Below, piece by piece: positions 1 through 13,440 of a stretch of 64,000 nucleotides of DNA. The stretch's first letter is position 1; every line of letters begins with the position of its first letter. The notes beneath the pieces were generated by a model. The model was not told the DNA's origin, did not search any database, and saw only the letters and a program-made list of their open reading frames with translations. Position numbers and translations under genes: made by a program. Source of the DNA: Brachynemurus nebulosus (Eukaryota > Arthropoda > Insecta > Neuroptera > Myrmeleontidae); the NCBI GenBank assembly GCA_035578155.1, contig JAPWDM010000043.1:1672419-1736418 (forward strand). The letters are read 5' to 3'.

Positions 1-624
<624 letters not shown>

Positions 625-780
625 TAGTGTTGGGTCGCACATGTGCGAGTCACTCCAAATGAGTGACTCTTTTAAGTGTGCGGTGTGCTGTGCGACTCTT
701 ACAAGATGAGTCACTAGCACAGTCCGCCATTACTACACATAACTGAACACATTTTTTAGCGAATTTCCAGAAAGAATTCT

Positions 781-887
781 GGAAATTCAGCTATTATGGT
801 GTAAGCCATAGTCGAAGTTCAGCCCGAAAATATGGCAGAAATTTGTTTTGAGGTCCCTAGAGCCCAAAAATAACATTCACTAAAATT

Positions 888-924
<37 letters not shown>

Positions 925-1218
925 TTATGTATTTATGTATCAGCACGATAGCTCTTCAGGAAAAACTGCTAGTTTTACGAAATTTGGTGACAACGTTGGA
1001 AGTCCAAAAATCTTGGATGAGTTCTTCAGCCAAAAACGTCGGAGCTCAGGAACATGGTTTTTTGAGCATTTTTCGTGAAAATGAGTTTTTGGCCAAAATT
1101 TGCTATAATTTAAAAGTTTTTGCCACATTTTTTTACATCATTGCGAAGACGGGAAAAAATCACATAAAAAAGGTTTTTAAACTTTTATTCTACGTTTGCT
1201 AGTTTTTGAGAAAATAAG
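781..1218 (+). repeat. Dispersed repeat family C, copy 1
   Basis: It shares a long alignable stretch with 2452-2886: an opening block with GGCAGAAATTTGTTTTGAGG, a (TA)n tract, then a block with AAATTTGGTGA and TTGGAAGTCCAAAA. A reverse copy lies at 20240-21545 and a piece at 49610-49800. The copies look 75-80% alike, so the family is old. Small open frames in it are not conserved between copies. Confidence 0.7.
888..912. repeat. (TA)n microsatellite inside repeat C
   Basis: A short TA run at the same internal position as the TA/TG tract of copy 2 (2559-2625), so the tract belongs to the repeat. Confidence 0.9.
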
Positions 1219-2451
1219 AAAAAAAAAGTCAATTTATTTTCTATAATTTTAGTGTGTTTACAACTATATTGTATGTGTATAATCATATAATGTGTATGTA
1301 TGTATGTATATAACTGCAATAGTGAGATATACGTATGTGGATATACATACCTACTCATATTGGTTAAAAGATGTCCTCTGCATCTGAATGTATTGATGAA
1401 ACAAAATCTTTATAGGATGAATGTACCAAAAGTTGGTCAGTAAAGCCTTTTGGTACTTTTAAAATACAAAATCAATTATATAAACAACTATATATTTCAA
1501 TTAATAGAGGATCTACGGATTACTTATCAATTTCATTGTAGAATCGTTTCCCGGTAGTTCAATTCAAGTGAAATCTTAAAATAAGTAATTAAATTATAAG
1601 ACTGATTAATAAACCTGTTTACTTTTTCCCTAAATCGGTCACATGTGTCATGTTGCTAGTTTTGGATATTTTTGACTTTAAGATTGACCGACGCTAAAAA
1701 AGTTAACGTTTATTAGTTGCATAAGATGAATACTAACATGAGTAGGTACTACTAATTGATGGAAATCAATAAAAAATAATTTAATTTCTTTGAAAGAATT
1801 GGTTTAATTTTTGCCGTAAAAAGTGAACAATCCTCAAATAAAATATTAATCTGGAGACGAAAAATACTTTCTAGACGTATTTAATGTTAATAATATAAAT
1901 CTACAAAATTATTCATAATAATCTGAAAAAGCCGAAATAAACCAGTTAGTGCTTATAATGTATCAAATTGAGGATTCTTTTAATAAAATCATCTGCTTTC
2001 AGACATGTACACATTTATAGAAAATAAATTTCTTATTTATAAGTTCTTTTAAACCGAAGTTCTCAATTTTTATGGACTAATATCCTTTGGAAACTAGTCC
2101 ATAAAAATAGGGAACTTCGGTTTAAAAAACATACGTAATTGTATTATCCTAAGAAACTTAATATAAAGTTTATAAATTTATTATTATTTAAAGAAAAAAT
2201 ATAGATCCAGTTTAGGTATGTCTACCCCATAGGCTAAGAAACACTACTAGATATTTTGTTTAAATGCATTATTTCATATTTGTGTCATTGATGACAGATT
2301 GATAGGTATATTCGTATGGAACCAATTTAACGCCTTATATAGTTATATAGTACAAAATGTATATATACGTATATCTATGTGTGTGAATGTATTTGTACCT
2401 CTAATATACATATTTTTCAAATAAGTACATAACTGTTGACAGTTTTAGCAA
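1219..2451. other. AT-rich stretch, no gene seen
   Basis: No open frame worth calling and no recognisable element ends, apart from the hairpin at 2047-2127. Confidence 0.6.
2047..2127. repeat. 33-bp-arm hairpin
   Basis: TTTTAAACCGAAGTTC at 2047 is repeated in reverse complement ending at 2127. The arms are about 33 bp with a loop of about 15 bp and a few mismatches. It may be the remnant of a small MITE. Confidence 0.75.
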
Positions 2452-2555
2452 ATGGAATTCAGCTATTACAGCCACTGTCATGACGCGACTGAGCCCGGGA
2501 CTATGGCAGAAATTTGTTTTGAGGTCCCTAGAAACCGAAAAAAATAGTCACTAAA

Positions 2556-2627
<72 letters not shown>

Positions 2628-2886
2628 GCGCGATAATTCTCGAACGAAATGTCTTACGTTTATGAAATTTGGTGAAAATATTGGAAGTCCAAAACCGTTA
2701 GACGATGCCTGGAACATGTCTTTTTTAGCAATTTTCATGAAAAAAATTAACTTTTTGCCAAAATTTCCTCTTATTCAAAAATTTTTGTAAAAATTTGTTA
2801 CAGTATTGGAAAGGGGAGAAAAAGTCACATAAAAAAGGTCTTCAAACTATTATGCTATGTCAACTAGTTTCCAAGAAAAACTAACT
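2452..2886 (+). repeat. Dispersed repeat family C, copy 2
   Basis: Alignable with 781-1218 over its whole length. The internal tract here is (TA)n followed by (TG)n at 2559-2625. Just downstream, 2897-2938 is nearly identical to 7237-7278 (AAATTCGCTATGTTATGCAG), a second short dispersed match. Confidence 0.7.
2559..2625. repeat. Compound (TA)n(TG)n microsatellite
   Basis: About 19 TA units change into about 14 TG units in the middle of repeat C. Confidence 0.95.
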
Positions 2887-3079
2887 TTTATAAACGGAAA
2901 TTCGCTATGTTATGCAGGATGCTGCGACAGGGGTATTTAACTGATATGAGATTTGTTCGTTTCAATTTTATTTACCTTAGGGATTTGTAACACACTAATT
3001 ATATTTTAGTTTTAATTTAATTTAATAAATTTAATGATATTAAAAGTATATATATATTGAAAATATTTATGTGACAATG

Positions 3080-3595
3080 TCACAAGACCACGTCCCTTTC
3101 CTCATCCAATGGGTTGCTCTCTTCCATTTGGACCTTTTGGAACGCCACTTCAGGCCACTTCTTATCCAGGATTTGCTTGACATCTCCGTATTCCTTCGCG
3201 TTTACTAGCTTTCCTCTGATCTCCTCACCTGTGGCCAGATCGACCTGTTGGCCTGCATTCCAATATCGGCTGTCTTTTTGCCTTTGGACTTGGGCTGATT
3301 GTTCCGACTGGGTGCTTTTAGAAGCTGTTGCTACCTTGCCTGCCTCTTCCTTCCAGCACTCCTCTTTCATCATGGCAGCAATTGTTTCTATCAATCGTCT
3401 TTGTTGTCGTACAGTGTCCTTTATTTCGCACTTAGCGTTCGAGTTTGCAGCAATTAGCTTGACTAGTGCATTATTGCTCTCCTCAAGTTGTTTAATCAGA
3501 GCGACGTATTTTCTCATCACATTGGTACCGTCTACGCCAGTCGTGGGTCCTTTATCGCATCTCTTCCTCTTAGGATTCCTCTCTTGGGGGGGAAA
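3080..3595 (-). pseudogene. 3' part of a broken LINE ORF1 (gag-like)
   Basis: Reading leftwards there is an open frame of about 170 codons ending at 3080. It holds a Lys/Arg stretch (KRKRC), a heptad-like Leu/Ile/Gln segment suggesting a coiled coil, and an acidic end. Its base composition is far less AT-rich than the surroundings. Upstream on the same strand, beyond the palindromic insertion 3596-5175, lies the N-terminal half (5176-5666). The two halves look like one ORF1 of a non-LTR retrotransposon split by an insertion. No zinc knuckles or reverse transcriptase are seen to the left, so the element is truncated. The assignment rests on overall character and the split arrangement, not on a named motif. 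Confidence 0.5.
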
Positions 3596-5175
3596 GACTA
3601 ACAAGGAGATGCACCCAGAGTGAAATTCGGGATTTTGATGAAACTTCGCTGGTGTGTAGAATAGGCAAAAATAAGGGACCCGTATTTTTTTTTATCGGCC
3701 ATCTTCCACGTTTACGGGGTGAAACCAGCCCCTAAATTTGGGGGTTCAAATCGTATTTCTTAAGATATCTCGAAAACTATAAGAGATAGAGGAAAACTTT
3801 AAATTGACGAAATGTTACTCTTTGAAAGACCTACTCACCTGTATAGGTTAAACCAGGGTCGGGTTCATAAGAGGGTCTGGAGGGGTGAAAATGGGGGTAA
3901 ATTTTCTTGTACTGCCTGAATAGTTCAATGTATCAAATTTTTGCCATCATAAATAGAAAGAGCACCAGGGGACAAGTGTTTTGCGTTTTTTCGAAATATG
4001 TCTGGTATCCAAGCCATATAAGGAGGAAAAAAATAGGGTAGATTATATTGCATTATTATTAATTGCAAATACCTTCTATACTTTTTTATTTTTATGTTTA
4101 TTTGCATCATTAAAATGTAAATTTTTACTTTCCGATAATGATTCATGTATTTTTCAGTACTTACTTAATTGGTAATTTAGCTATGTGTATATTTAGTTAC
4201 TAATATTCGATGTTTTTTATATCTATTTCTACCAAAGTTCTCTGGTCTGCAAGTGTTAATGAATGTTCAACAAGAAGCAATAATCTTCCGTTCAACAACT
4301 GCCTTTGTCTTCTTACAAATTCGTTTTTAACCAAATAAACGCGGTTTATTTCTTTCTCAACATTCAAACTATTTTTCTTATTCTTTTTGTATGTTTTATA
4401 GGTGTCAACCGCATTTCCCAAATCGCAAAATTTATTACAAAGCACCTGACAAGTGAGCGAAAGAGATTATTGCGTCTTGTCGAGCATTCATTATCACAAG
4501 CACACCAGAGAACCTTGACTTTCGCAGAAATAGGTATAAAAATATCGAATATGATTAATATGAGTAACCAAATGTACACACGGCTAAATTACCAATTGAG
4601 TTAGTACTGAAAAATATATGAATCATAATTGGAAAGTAAAAATTTACATTTTAATGATGAAAATAAACATAAAAATAAAAAAATATAGAAGGTATTTGCA
4701 ATCAACAATAATGTAATATAATCTACCCTATTTTTTTCCTTCTTATATGGCTTGGATACCACACATATTTCGAAAAAACGCAAAAACACGTATCCCCTAA
4801 TTTTTGGTCCTCTTTCCATTTGTGATGGCAAAAATTTGATAAATTGAACCATTCAGGCTGTACACGAAAATTTACCCTCATTTTCACCCCTCCAGACCCT
4901 CTATGAACCCGACCCTGGTTTAACTTATACAGGTGAATAGGTCTTTCAAAGAGTAACATTTCGTCAGTTTAAAGTTGTCCTCTATCTCTTATAGTTTTCG
5001 AGATATCTTAAGAAATACGATTTGAACCCCCAACTTTAGGAGCTGGTTTCACCCCGTAAACGTGGAAGATGGCCGATAAAAAAAAATACGGGTCCCTTAT
5101 TTTTGCCTATTTTACACACCAACGAAGTTTCATCAAAATCCCGAATTTCACTCTGAGTGCATTTCTTTGTAAGTC
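3596..5175. mobile_element. 1.6-kb palindromic DNA element (foldback)
   Basis: The whole interval is one large palindrome. 3596-4193 matches the reverse complement of 4579-5175 at roughly 90%, and the middle (about 4200-4330 against 4450-4560) is also self-complementary, so the arms approach 700 bp with almost no loop. It interrupts an ORF1-like frame on the minus strand, which shows that it inserted. A clear target duplication could not be read. A piece of the same family (GATAAAAAAAAATACGGGTC) recurs near 15500. It has no coding potential; frames in it are mirror images of each other. Confidence 0.75.
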
Positions 5176-5666
5176 GTCATGTGAATAATTTCTCCCTGTT
5201 CCTTTAAATAGGTCTCTTTAGGGCCGGTTACTAATTTACGCTACTCAGCTAGTTTATCTTCGCTTGTCTTCTTTTGTTTCTTCGGAGGCGTCCTCGCAAG
5301 TGAACTCCTTCTCACCGAAGGGTCGACTTGGGTGTCAAGTACTTTGTCGAACCAATCCGTGTATTCGTCTCTTTTTCCTTCTGCGTGCTTCGTCTGCCCA
5401 CTAAATGATTGGGATCTCGCTCTAGGTTAGGACTCTACCAATCTATCTCGTCTCCTTTCTGCTTTAAGCTTGCCGTCTTTCTTGTCCATAATGCATGAGC
5501 CAGTAGCTTTCATCATGACGTCGGCCTGGCCTTGAACCGATCGCATTGTTTTTTCAGGGCAGTAGCTGGCTGAAGGTCGAGGGGAGCCTGCTCCCGCACC
5601 CACCGCATCGACCTGTACTGGGGATCCGACCCCCTGCACCGTAAGGTTTTTCTTATGTATATCCAT
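5176..5666 (-). pseudogene. 5' part of the broken LINE ORF1
   Basis: Reading leftwards from an ATG at 5666, 79 codons run to a stop at 5427. The reading sense then continues in a Lys/Arg/Glu-rich frame almost to the palindromic insertion, again with a stop. Composition and strand match the segment at 3080-3595. It is a decayed N-terminal half of ORF1, basic and without recognisable domains. Confidence 0.45.
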
Positions 5667-6118
5667 ATCATATTATGAAATAGTTATTTCGAGGACATTA
5701 TAGCGCCACTCGAAGCTCGCAGCCCTGGTTAACCCACGGTCCCCACTCCTGAAACTGCACAGGTTTACGGTGTGGTGGTTTGATTTCGGGGTTTCCGTCC
5801 CCTAGCCTTTGATGACCCAACATCATACCATGCAAGGCAACAAGGGGGATGCATATTTAGTGGCGGCATCAACTCGCCACGTCACAGTCGCTTCACTGAG
5901 CCTGTGGCCTTTTAGCCATGACCGACCCCACCATAGGGCCGCCCTGCCACGCTCTCCGCTCCTGCCATCCATTGTCCGCGACTGCTTATTTGCCAATGCT
6001 TATTCGCAGCTGGCCCCCGTATCTGAGGGTCGTTCCACTATCCGTAACCCAGTGGACGCGCCTGGTAGCCTGAACCGGGCCTCAGGCACTTTAGCCCCTA
6101 ACATACTATTAGATCTTG

Positions 6119-6121
<3 letters not shown>
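5667..6121 (-). other. GC-rich leader upstream of the broken ORF1
   Basis: About 450 bp of clearly higher GC than the neighbourhood lies upstream of the ORF1 start and stops abruptly at a (TA)n tract. It is best read as the 5' untranslated part of the same LINE. A 160-aa plus-strand frame here ends in TA-encoded Tyr/Ile and is not believed. Confidence 0.4.

Positions 6122-6189
<68 letters not shown>
6122..6189. repeat. (TA)n microsatellite
   Basis: About 34 TA units, directly left of the MITE at 6190-6643. Confidence 0.95.
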
Positions 6190-6191
<2 letters not shown>

Positions 6192-6642
6192 ATGCGAGTT
6201 TTTTGAGAGTTGCCATTTCTATTACAACCAAATTTTTATGTTAGAAATGGTACTAGAAAAGGTTCTTTCCTTGGATATAATGGAAATGTAACCAAGAAAA
6301 ACACTATCGGTTGAAGTAGCCTCAAGTACATATGCATATTTTTACCGCCTAACTGAAAAATTAAAGAAAAATTAAAAAATTAAACTTGGGTAAAAAATTT
6401 TTTTTTGCTCATTTATGTTGTTAATTAATGCATTAGGTCAGTTTTATCGAAAAATTAATATATAGTCCCATTTAAAAATCTATAAGTTTGTATCGTAGCT
6501 CGAAAACCATAAGAGCCATAAAGCTCCTAACTATAGCAATCGGTTGCCCCCGTCGATATCTACAACTCCTATTTAAACAATTTTTCGATTAAATCAACGA
6601 TTTGGCTGTAATAAAAATGGCACCTCTCGAAAAACTCACACA

Positions 6643-6643
<1 letters not shown>
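6190..6643 (+). mobile_element. MITE bounded by (TA)n on both sides, copy 2
   Basis: The left end (GCGAGTTTTTTGAGAGTTGC...) is the inverted complement of the right end (...GGCACCTCTCGAAAAACTCA), about 35 bp with few mismatches. Both ends open directly onto (TA)n tracts. The right 315 bp duplicates window bases 1-320. A TA-target, non-autonomous DNA element that went into a TA tract is the simplest reading. Confidence 0.65.

Positions 6644-6711
<68 letters not shown>
6644..6711. repeat. (TA)n microsatellite
   Basis: About 34 TA units directly right of the MITE, matching the tract on its left. Confidence 0.95.
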
Positions 6712-6713
<2 letters not shown>

Positions 6714-7891
6714 AAAAATATTAATGTGCTAAGTACTTGCTAGACTTACAGTAGGATAACTTTTTATAGGTATATGTAGTGACTAGGGTTGCCACCGTTT
6801 TTTAAGAAAATAAAGTAATTTTAAAATTTTATGCAAAAAACAAAGTACAATTAACTAAGAAAATGTACGCGTTCCCACTTTTTTGGATTTTGTAGTACAA
6901 GAAAATCCTTATAAATTCACATTTATCAGCTGACTCCCACTTGACCACTTTCAACGAGTCAGAGTCAAATCTTACTCAACTTAATAAACAGTGTCGTTTT
7001 GATTCTTTAAACTTATTTAAGATATTTATTGTTAGTGATATTTGAATTATTTTCTTAACTAATAAGTTAAATTCTGTAGACTGATGATTTTGTAGATAAA
7101 GAAAATAATTGTAAGTGGCGTCTGTATTAGACAAAAATCTGAAAAAAAAAAAACGGACGTAGAATCTCACTGTTATTAATTATTATGTCTTGTAATCTTG
7201 TGAAAAATTATTTTTTGAACTAAAATAAGTTAATAGAAGGAAATTCGCTATGTTATGCAGATGCTGCGACAGAGGTATTTTTTTTTTTGTACATATGATA
7301 TTCATTGGACATCAGGTTCACATGTACATATTGCATATTATGGCACAAGCAAAAGAATTTCAACTTTTTCGAAAATGAACATACACAATACACATGCATT
7401 AAATTATGGGTTCTTCGGTTGACATTTGAGAAATTGCATTCCAGTTTATAAAATGACAACAATATGACTTTTTTACGTACTACATATCCTACATATTATT
7501 TTGTTAATATGTATGCCCAAAAATTAGTACAGGAAATAACCCCCGCAGGGTAAAGGAGTACATTTTATTTATTATAGACTCCTTCATACAAATTTAAAGT
7601 TGTAAATCATTGCTATTTTTCCATTGTATTAACTGTTTAACTTTAAAAAAAAGTTTAAATGGATATTGACGTTGGATATTAGATACTACGTATTTTTTTT
7701 CTATTTATTAATGTCTTTTTACCCCTTTCAATTCTTTTTGTTTTCTCTAGATTAGATATCCACACTTTTTAAAGGTTAATTTTTTTTCAAATCCAATCAG
7801 TTCTGTAATTTTTTTTTTTGAGTATTTCTATTATTTGTATTTGTTGCCTCGTTATTTTAAATTTTGTGAATTTTCAAAAACAATATTGACT
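6712..7891. other. AT-rich stretch, no gene seen
   Basis: Nothing codes here. 7237-7278 is the second copy of the short repeat seen at 2897-2938. Homopolymer T runs are frequent. Confidence 0.6.
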
Positions 7892-8382
7892 TTAACACTA
7901 TGAGGCCCGAGCACTTTCATAGTAAATTTCCCCGGAAGCCGGCAATATTTAAAAAAAAAAAAAAAACTTTATATAAACAAATACATAAAATAAAATGATT
8001 CAAACACTGAATAGATTCAACAACACAGTTCCACACGTATGTATGTGTAAAACTGTAAACATACGTACTACGTGATACGTACATACATACTACATATACA
8101 CTGACATTCAAATCAATTTTATTTAAAAATATAAATTTATTTTTTATGTATTTTTTGTTTATCTTAAAATTTTTTATACATACATAGAAACCAAGAGAGT
8201 AGTGTTTGTTGGTATGTATGTGTTTGTGTGAATGGGAACACATCCGTGTGAAGAAGAATGATAAACATGATAAACATCGCACACATAATGAGTAATCAAC
8301 TAATCAATTAATCATTGATCGCGGCCTCTGGGGAAGTTTTGTTTGGTTTCGGATGCCGAAGCCGTGGGACTGAAAGTGTTAA
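7892..8382. mobile_element. piggyBac-like MITE (7896-8378) flanked by TTAA
   Basis: TTAA at 7892-7895 and 8379-8382 flank ends that read CACTATGAGGCCC on the left and, in reverse complement, CACTTTCAGTCCC on the right. TTAA duplication with CAC-starting ends fits piggyBac-type transposition. At 483 bp and without a frame it is non-autonomous. The short, imperfect end match keeps this tentative. Confidence 0.5.
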
Positions 8383-8905
8383 TTTACTTTGAAAGGTGGA
8401 TCTACTTTTAATGTTAAAAGACATTTAAAATCAAAACATTCTTATGTGTTTAATTAACTTATTCATTATTCTAATGCCAATGCTTCAAAATTCTTCAAAG
8501 TTCAAAAAATATTTTTTTTAAATGTACAATACACATTACACAATATATTTCTTATTTTAAGAATTCATACGATACACTTATTTTAAGAATTCATACGATA
8601 GTCATACGATACCATATGGTCTAAACTTACAAAACTGTACTTTAAAGGAGGACGGAAAGGACAAATAAAAGAAACGACAGGATTGCACATACCACATTAA
8701 CAAACTGTGCTGTGTGCTCGAAAAGAGTTGTGACTCTCGTTTCAAATTTAATCGCACACATGACACGTAACACAGTGTGCGAGTGTGCTTAGTGCGCGAG
8801 TGTGCTTCAAAAGAGTCGCTCGCTCCGTGCGGCACACCTCACTGTGCGGAGTCATGTGTGCTAGCACACGTAAAAGAGTCGCTTCGACCCAACACTATTG
8901 CGGAC

Positions 8906-9950
<1,045 letters not shown>

Positions 9951-10553
9951 TAAATGTTAATCAAATCAGTGTTATTATACAATAAGTTTATATAATTATG
10001 GTAAGGGGTCTGAGTTTTTTTACTTACAGTTATGATACCAATAAACTTAAAAATTAATACACTGATTTTGAAAATTTAGAAAGTAGTTAGAAAGTCAAAC
10101 TAAACTAATTCTACAGTGGAAATCATATTTACAGACAAAATTTTGACACTTTGATAAAAAAATCAAGGTGGAATACAAAAATTAAGTAAGAACTTACCCT
10201 TGCATTAAAATAAAAATAATTTAAGCATCCATTCCTTTCGAAGTTCTACTGTCAATTAGAAAAAGTTTTTAAAAGTGTATATTTTACATATTTAACGAGG
10301 GAACTTCAGGATATTTTATTTTACACGGTAAGTACCCGAAAAAAGAAAAATTTAAAAAATTAAACAATTTCAACCATAAATGTCATTCATTATTTAGGTA
10401 AATTCATTTGATGTAGGACCATTCGTATAGAGGAGAAAACGAAAATACATTTTTATAATACTTCTGCGTTAGTCAAATCCCAAATCTCATTACCATATGG
10501 TTTTTCATATGTTAACCGTTGACGAATACAATAGCATAATACGACTGCATACA
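9951..10553. other. AT-rich stretch, no gene seen
   Basis: No coding frame, repeat or element end was found in these 600 bases. Confidence 0.55.
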
Positions 10554-11997
10554 TAAGGTAATCGTACCAGTAGTTGACAGTGCTTTAGTAGTTGACATTT
10601 GCAACTTTAAACTGTTATTATAAGACAATTAAGAGCTTTTTTTAATTGATAAAATTCTGGTTGGTCACATACAGTAGCCTAGTTTTCATGTTGATAATTA
10701 TCTCTCAAAGCTCACCGCCTATTTTGATGTAATTAAATATTTTATAAATGCATATGTTTTAATTTTGACAAATGTTGTCTTTGTAATCGTAATATATAAG
10801 CAGGTAAATTTTTTGATTATTCAGTTTTGGAAAAACATATACATTTTTATGTTTGAAAATGACTAGAATCGATTATAAATAGATGGAAGTTGATGTTAAA
10901 ATTCATTAACTGATAATTTCTGCGTCAGGAGCTTGTCATCTGTGGGTGTCAACTACTGGGTCCTGATATAAGTCAAATTTTAGTAGTTGACATCAGTGTC
11001 AACTACTGATGCAACAAAACTATTTGTATATCTTAACGGTAATTTATTGTATTTCCTCTAAGATTTCAGTGAGTTATTTTAAAATATATTTTCAACGTCG
11101 GGATCTAGTAGTTGACACCCCCTACCCTCCTGTCATCTACTAACTCATGTAAGTGTCAACTACTAGAACACAATTTATAACTTGCCACTATTTAGATTAT
11201 GAGAAATTCCGATTACCGTATCTGCAAAACATCTTTTGGATTTCATGGAACGAGGTGTAACAAAAAATGTGTGTTTTTAATGATTGTCAAGTTAAAGTAA
11301 CAACTAAAGTGTCAAAAAAATCTGTCAAATTCCAAACACAGTTCCTGCGAAATCGAAATAAAATAGATTTAAAAAATACATCAGACTTTTTAAAAGTAAT
11401 TAAGGGAAATTTTACATTGAAACTTAGCCAGTTTTTTTTATCCATTCGGTACGTTTTATTTAATTTTAAAAGCTTGTTAAGTTCTAATGTAAGATATCTA
11501 TTAATGGCATTAAAACATGTGTATTTTTAATATCATATTATTTTATTCCGATTTTACAAGAAAAATGTGTTTGTAACTTAACAGTTTATTTTGATTTCAA
11601 CTCTTTTTCCGGTCAACATGGTGAAATAGAACTCGTCCATTTTTCACATTTATGTTTTTGGTGGGGTTTCGTGACTTTTTGTAGGAAAATTAAAACGCCT
11701 ACTTAGTTTGGTTAAAATATTGGTTGGTGTCAACTACTGAAATTTATTAATGTCAACTACTAAAAATTGTAAAATTAAAAGTGTCAACTACTGACTCTAT
11801 TTTAGGAATTTTCTTTTAAATTTTTCCAAAGGAAAATTTCATTATTTTCTTTCTATTACGTACCAATTCACGTTCATTACATCCTAAAGTAAACAGAAAA
11901 CATGATTTTAAAGCTCACTTAATAACATTTCCTTTCCAGAAGTTAAAAATACTTAAAATTTTTTCTTATAGTGTCAACTACTGGTACGATTACCTTA
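10554..11997. mobile_element. TA-flanked, pogo-like non-autonomous element with 11 motif copies
   Basis: Perfect inverted ends (AGGTAATCGTACCAGTAG continuing TTGACA, 24 bp) lie at 10556-10579 and 11972-11995, with TA directly outside each. The inner half of the terminus, GTCAACTACT, recurs inside at about 10585, 10948, 10982, 10997, 11107, 11153, 11728, 11750 and 11782, in both orientations. Its ends match those of 42236-46819 at 17 of 24 positions, and that element carries a pogo-type transposase remnant. By this link I place both in the Tc1/mariner-pogo group. An 87-codon frame at 11267-11530 is not recognisable. Confidence 0.75.
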
Positions 11998-12493
11998 GAG
12001 CTGAGACGTCTTTTTATATATGTTACTGTGAATGTCCGAAATGCAGTGTATCTTAAGATACACCGGCGTATGTTAACAACCACCACGCTAGTTGGTGAAT
12101 GACCGTTATTTATTCTCTTCATGACGATTTCGGTCATACACCAGTGGATGTTAACATACACCACGACGACTTGGTGTATGTTCATTATGAGTAAAATTAT
12201 GGCTCTTAATGATATAAAAAACCTGTTATTGTTACACACAAAATTGTCACAGTAAATAAAATTATTAATAGTCATTTCTGAGTCCACTCTGAACACGGTA
12301 TTCGAAATTCTAGGCAGAAAGAACTTGAGTTTTTTGAGATATTTTAATAAAATTTTAAAAACAGCATTCGACAAAGATTCACTTATACTCCTTTGTACTA
12401 CTTTTCTTTTTGTTTGTGCCTCAACCATTTTGAAAATAGAGCTTTCTAATTTTCGACTTAACGGTAATACGATAATCTGGCGATTTTTCACAG

Positions 12494-12705
12494 CAGTGGC
12501 AGATTTACCCTAAGTGCCGCTCTAGGCTCCGTAAAAAATGCCGCCCTTAAAAAGCTAAAAAAAAGTTCTTAATACTTTTTAACACTTTTTTTTTTTAAAG
12601 TGACGAGCAAAAATAACTTTTTTAATTCTAAATTTTGCCGCCTTTTTGTCCAAATTTGCTGCCCTAGGCTCCAGCCTTCTCAATCTGTTGGTAAATCCAT
12701 CACTG
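12494..12705. mobile_element. hAT MITE, 212 bp
   Basis: The left end CAGTGGCAGATTTACC pairs with the right end, which reads CAGTGATGGATTTACC in reverse complement. Inside, GCTCTAGGCTCC-like and CCTAGGCTCCAGC segments are also inverted. The flanking octamers TTTCACAG and TTTAAAAG match at only 5 of 8 positions, consistent with an old hAT insertion. Confidence 0.6.
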
Positions 12706-12733
12706 TTTAAAAGTTTAAAAATTATTTGTATAA

Positions 12734-13440
12734 ACGGGTGCGAACTATAATCTTTCCAATTCTGTTTTCAAATCTTGAGTGTCCCTAGAAACTACGGAAT
12801 TTATTCTACCTAGAATATCTGATACTATGTATCTCCTAACGGATTGAAAATTGAAAGAACGGTACAAACGAAATTAAAAGATCTAAAACGGGTACAAATC
12901 ATACTCTTCAATATCTACAAAAACAGCAAATTTTGTTCTAGCTAGAATTTCGAGCATCATGTATCTCTCAACTTTTTAATGTACAAACGAGAAGAAAAGA
13001 ACTACAAACGGGTACAAACAAATCTTTATCGAATTCTGTTTACAAATTTTGAGTGCCCCTAAAAAAACACCAAAGTCATTCTACCTAGAATTTCGAGTAT
13101 CGTGTATCTCCCAACTCTTTGAGGTAAAATTGAAACAAAAGGATTCATAAACGGGTACAAACGAATCTTTATCGAATGCCGTTAAGAAATTTTGATTGTT
13201 TCTAAAAGCAACCAAATTCATTCCACCTAGAAGTTCGAATACCGTGTTTTTCCGAATCCTTTAAGACACAAACAAAAATAAGAGAGGTACAAACGGATCA
13301 CTATCGAATGCTGTTTTCAAAATTGGAATATTTGAAAAGATAATCAAGTTGGTTCTACCTAAAATTTCGGAAACCGTAAATCTCCGATTCTTTTGAGGTA
13401 TAATAGAGATACAAACAGGTACAAGCGAATTTCTTGTACC
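12734..13440. repeat. Degenerate minisatellite, period about 120-155 bp, six units
   Basis: ACGGGTACAAACGAATCT-like unit starts occur at 12734, 12888, 13008, 13151, 13286 and 13415. Each unit continues with a GAATTCTGTTT-like block, then CTACCTAGAATTTCGAG and GTGTATCTCCCAAC-like blocks. Divergence is high, so the array is old. It lies in the middle of the TGTTAC element 12021-13854. Confidence 0.8.

Noticed and set aside
6775..6920. TAGGGTTGCCACC, like a hAT terminus
   Set aside because: No inverted partner or octamer duplication was found nearby.
11943..12491. 182-codon minus-strand frame
   Set aside because: It runs across the TGTTAC terminal repeat and past the neighbouring pogo-like end, so most of it cannot be a gene; only the first 70 codons might be.
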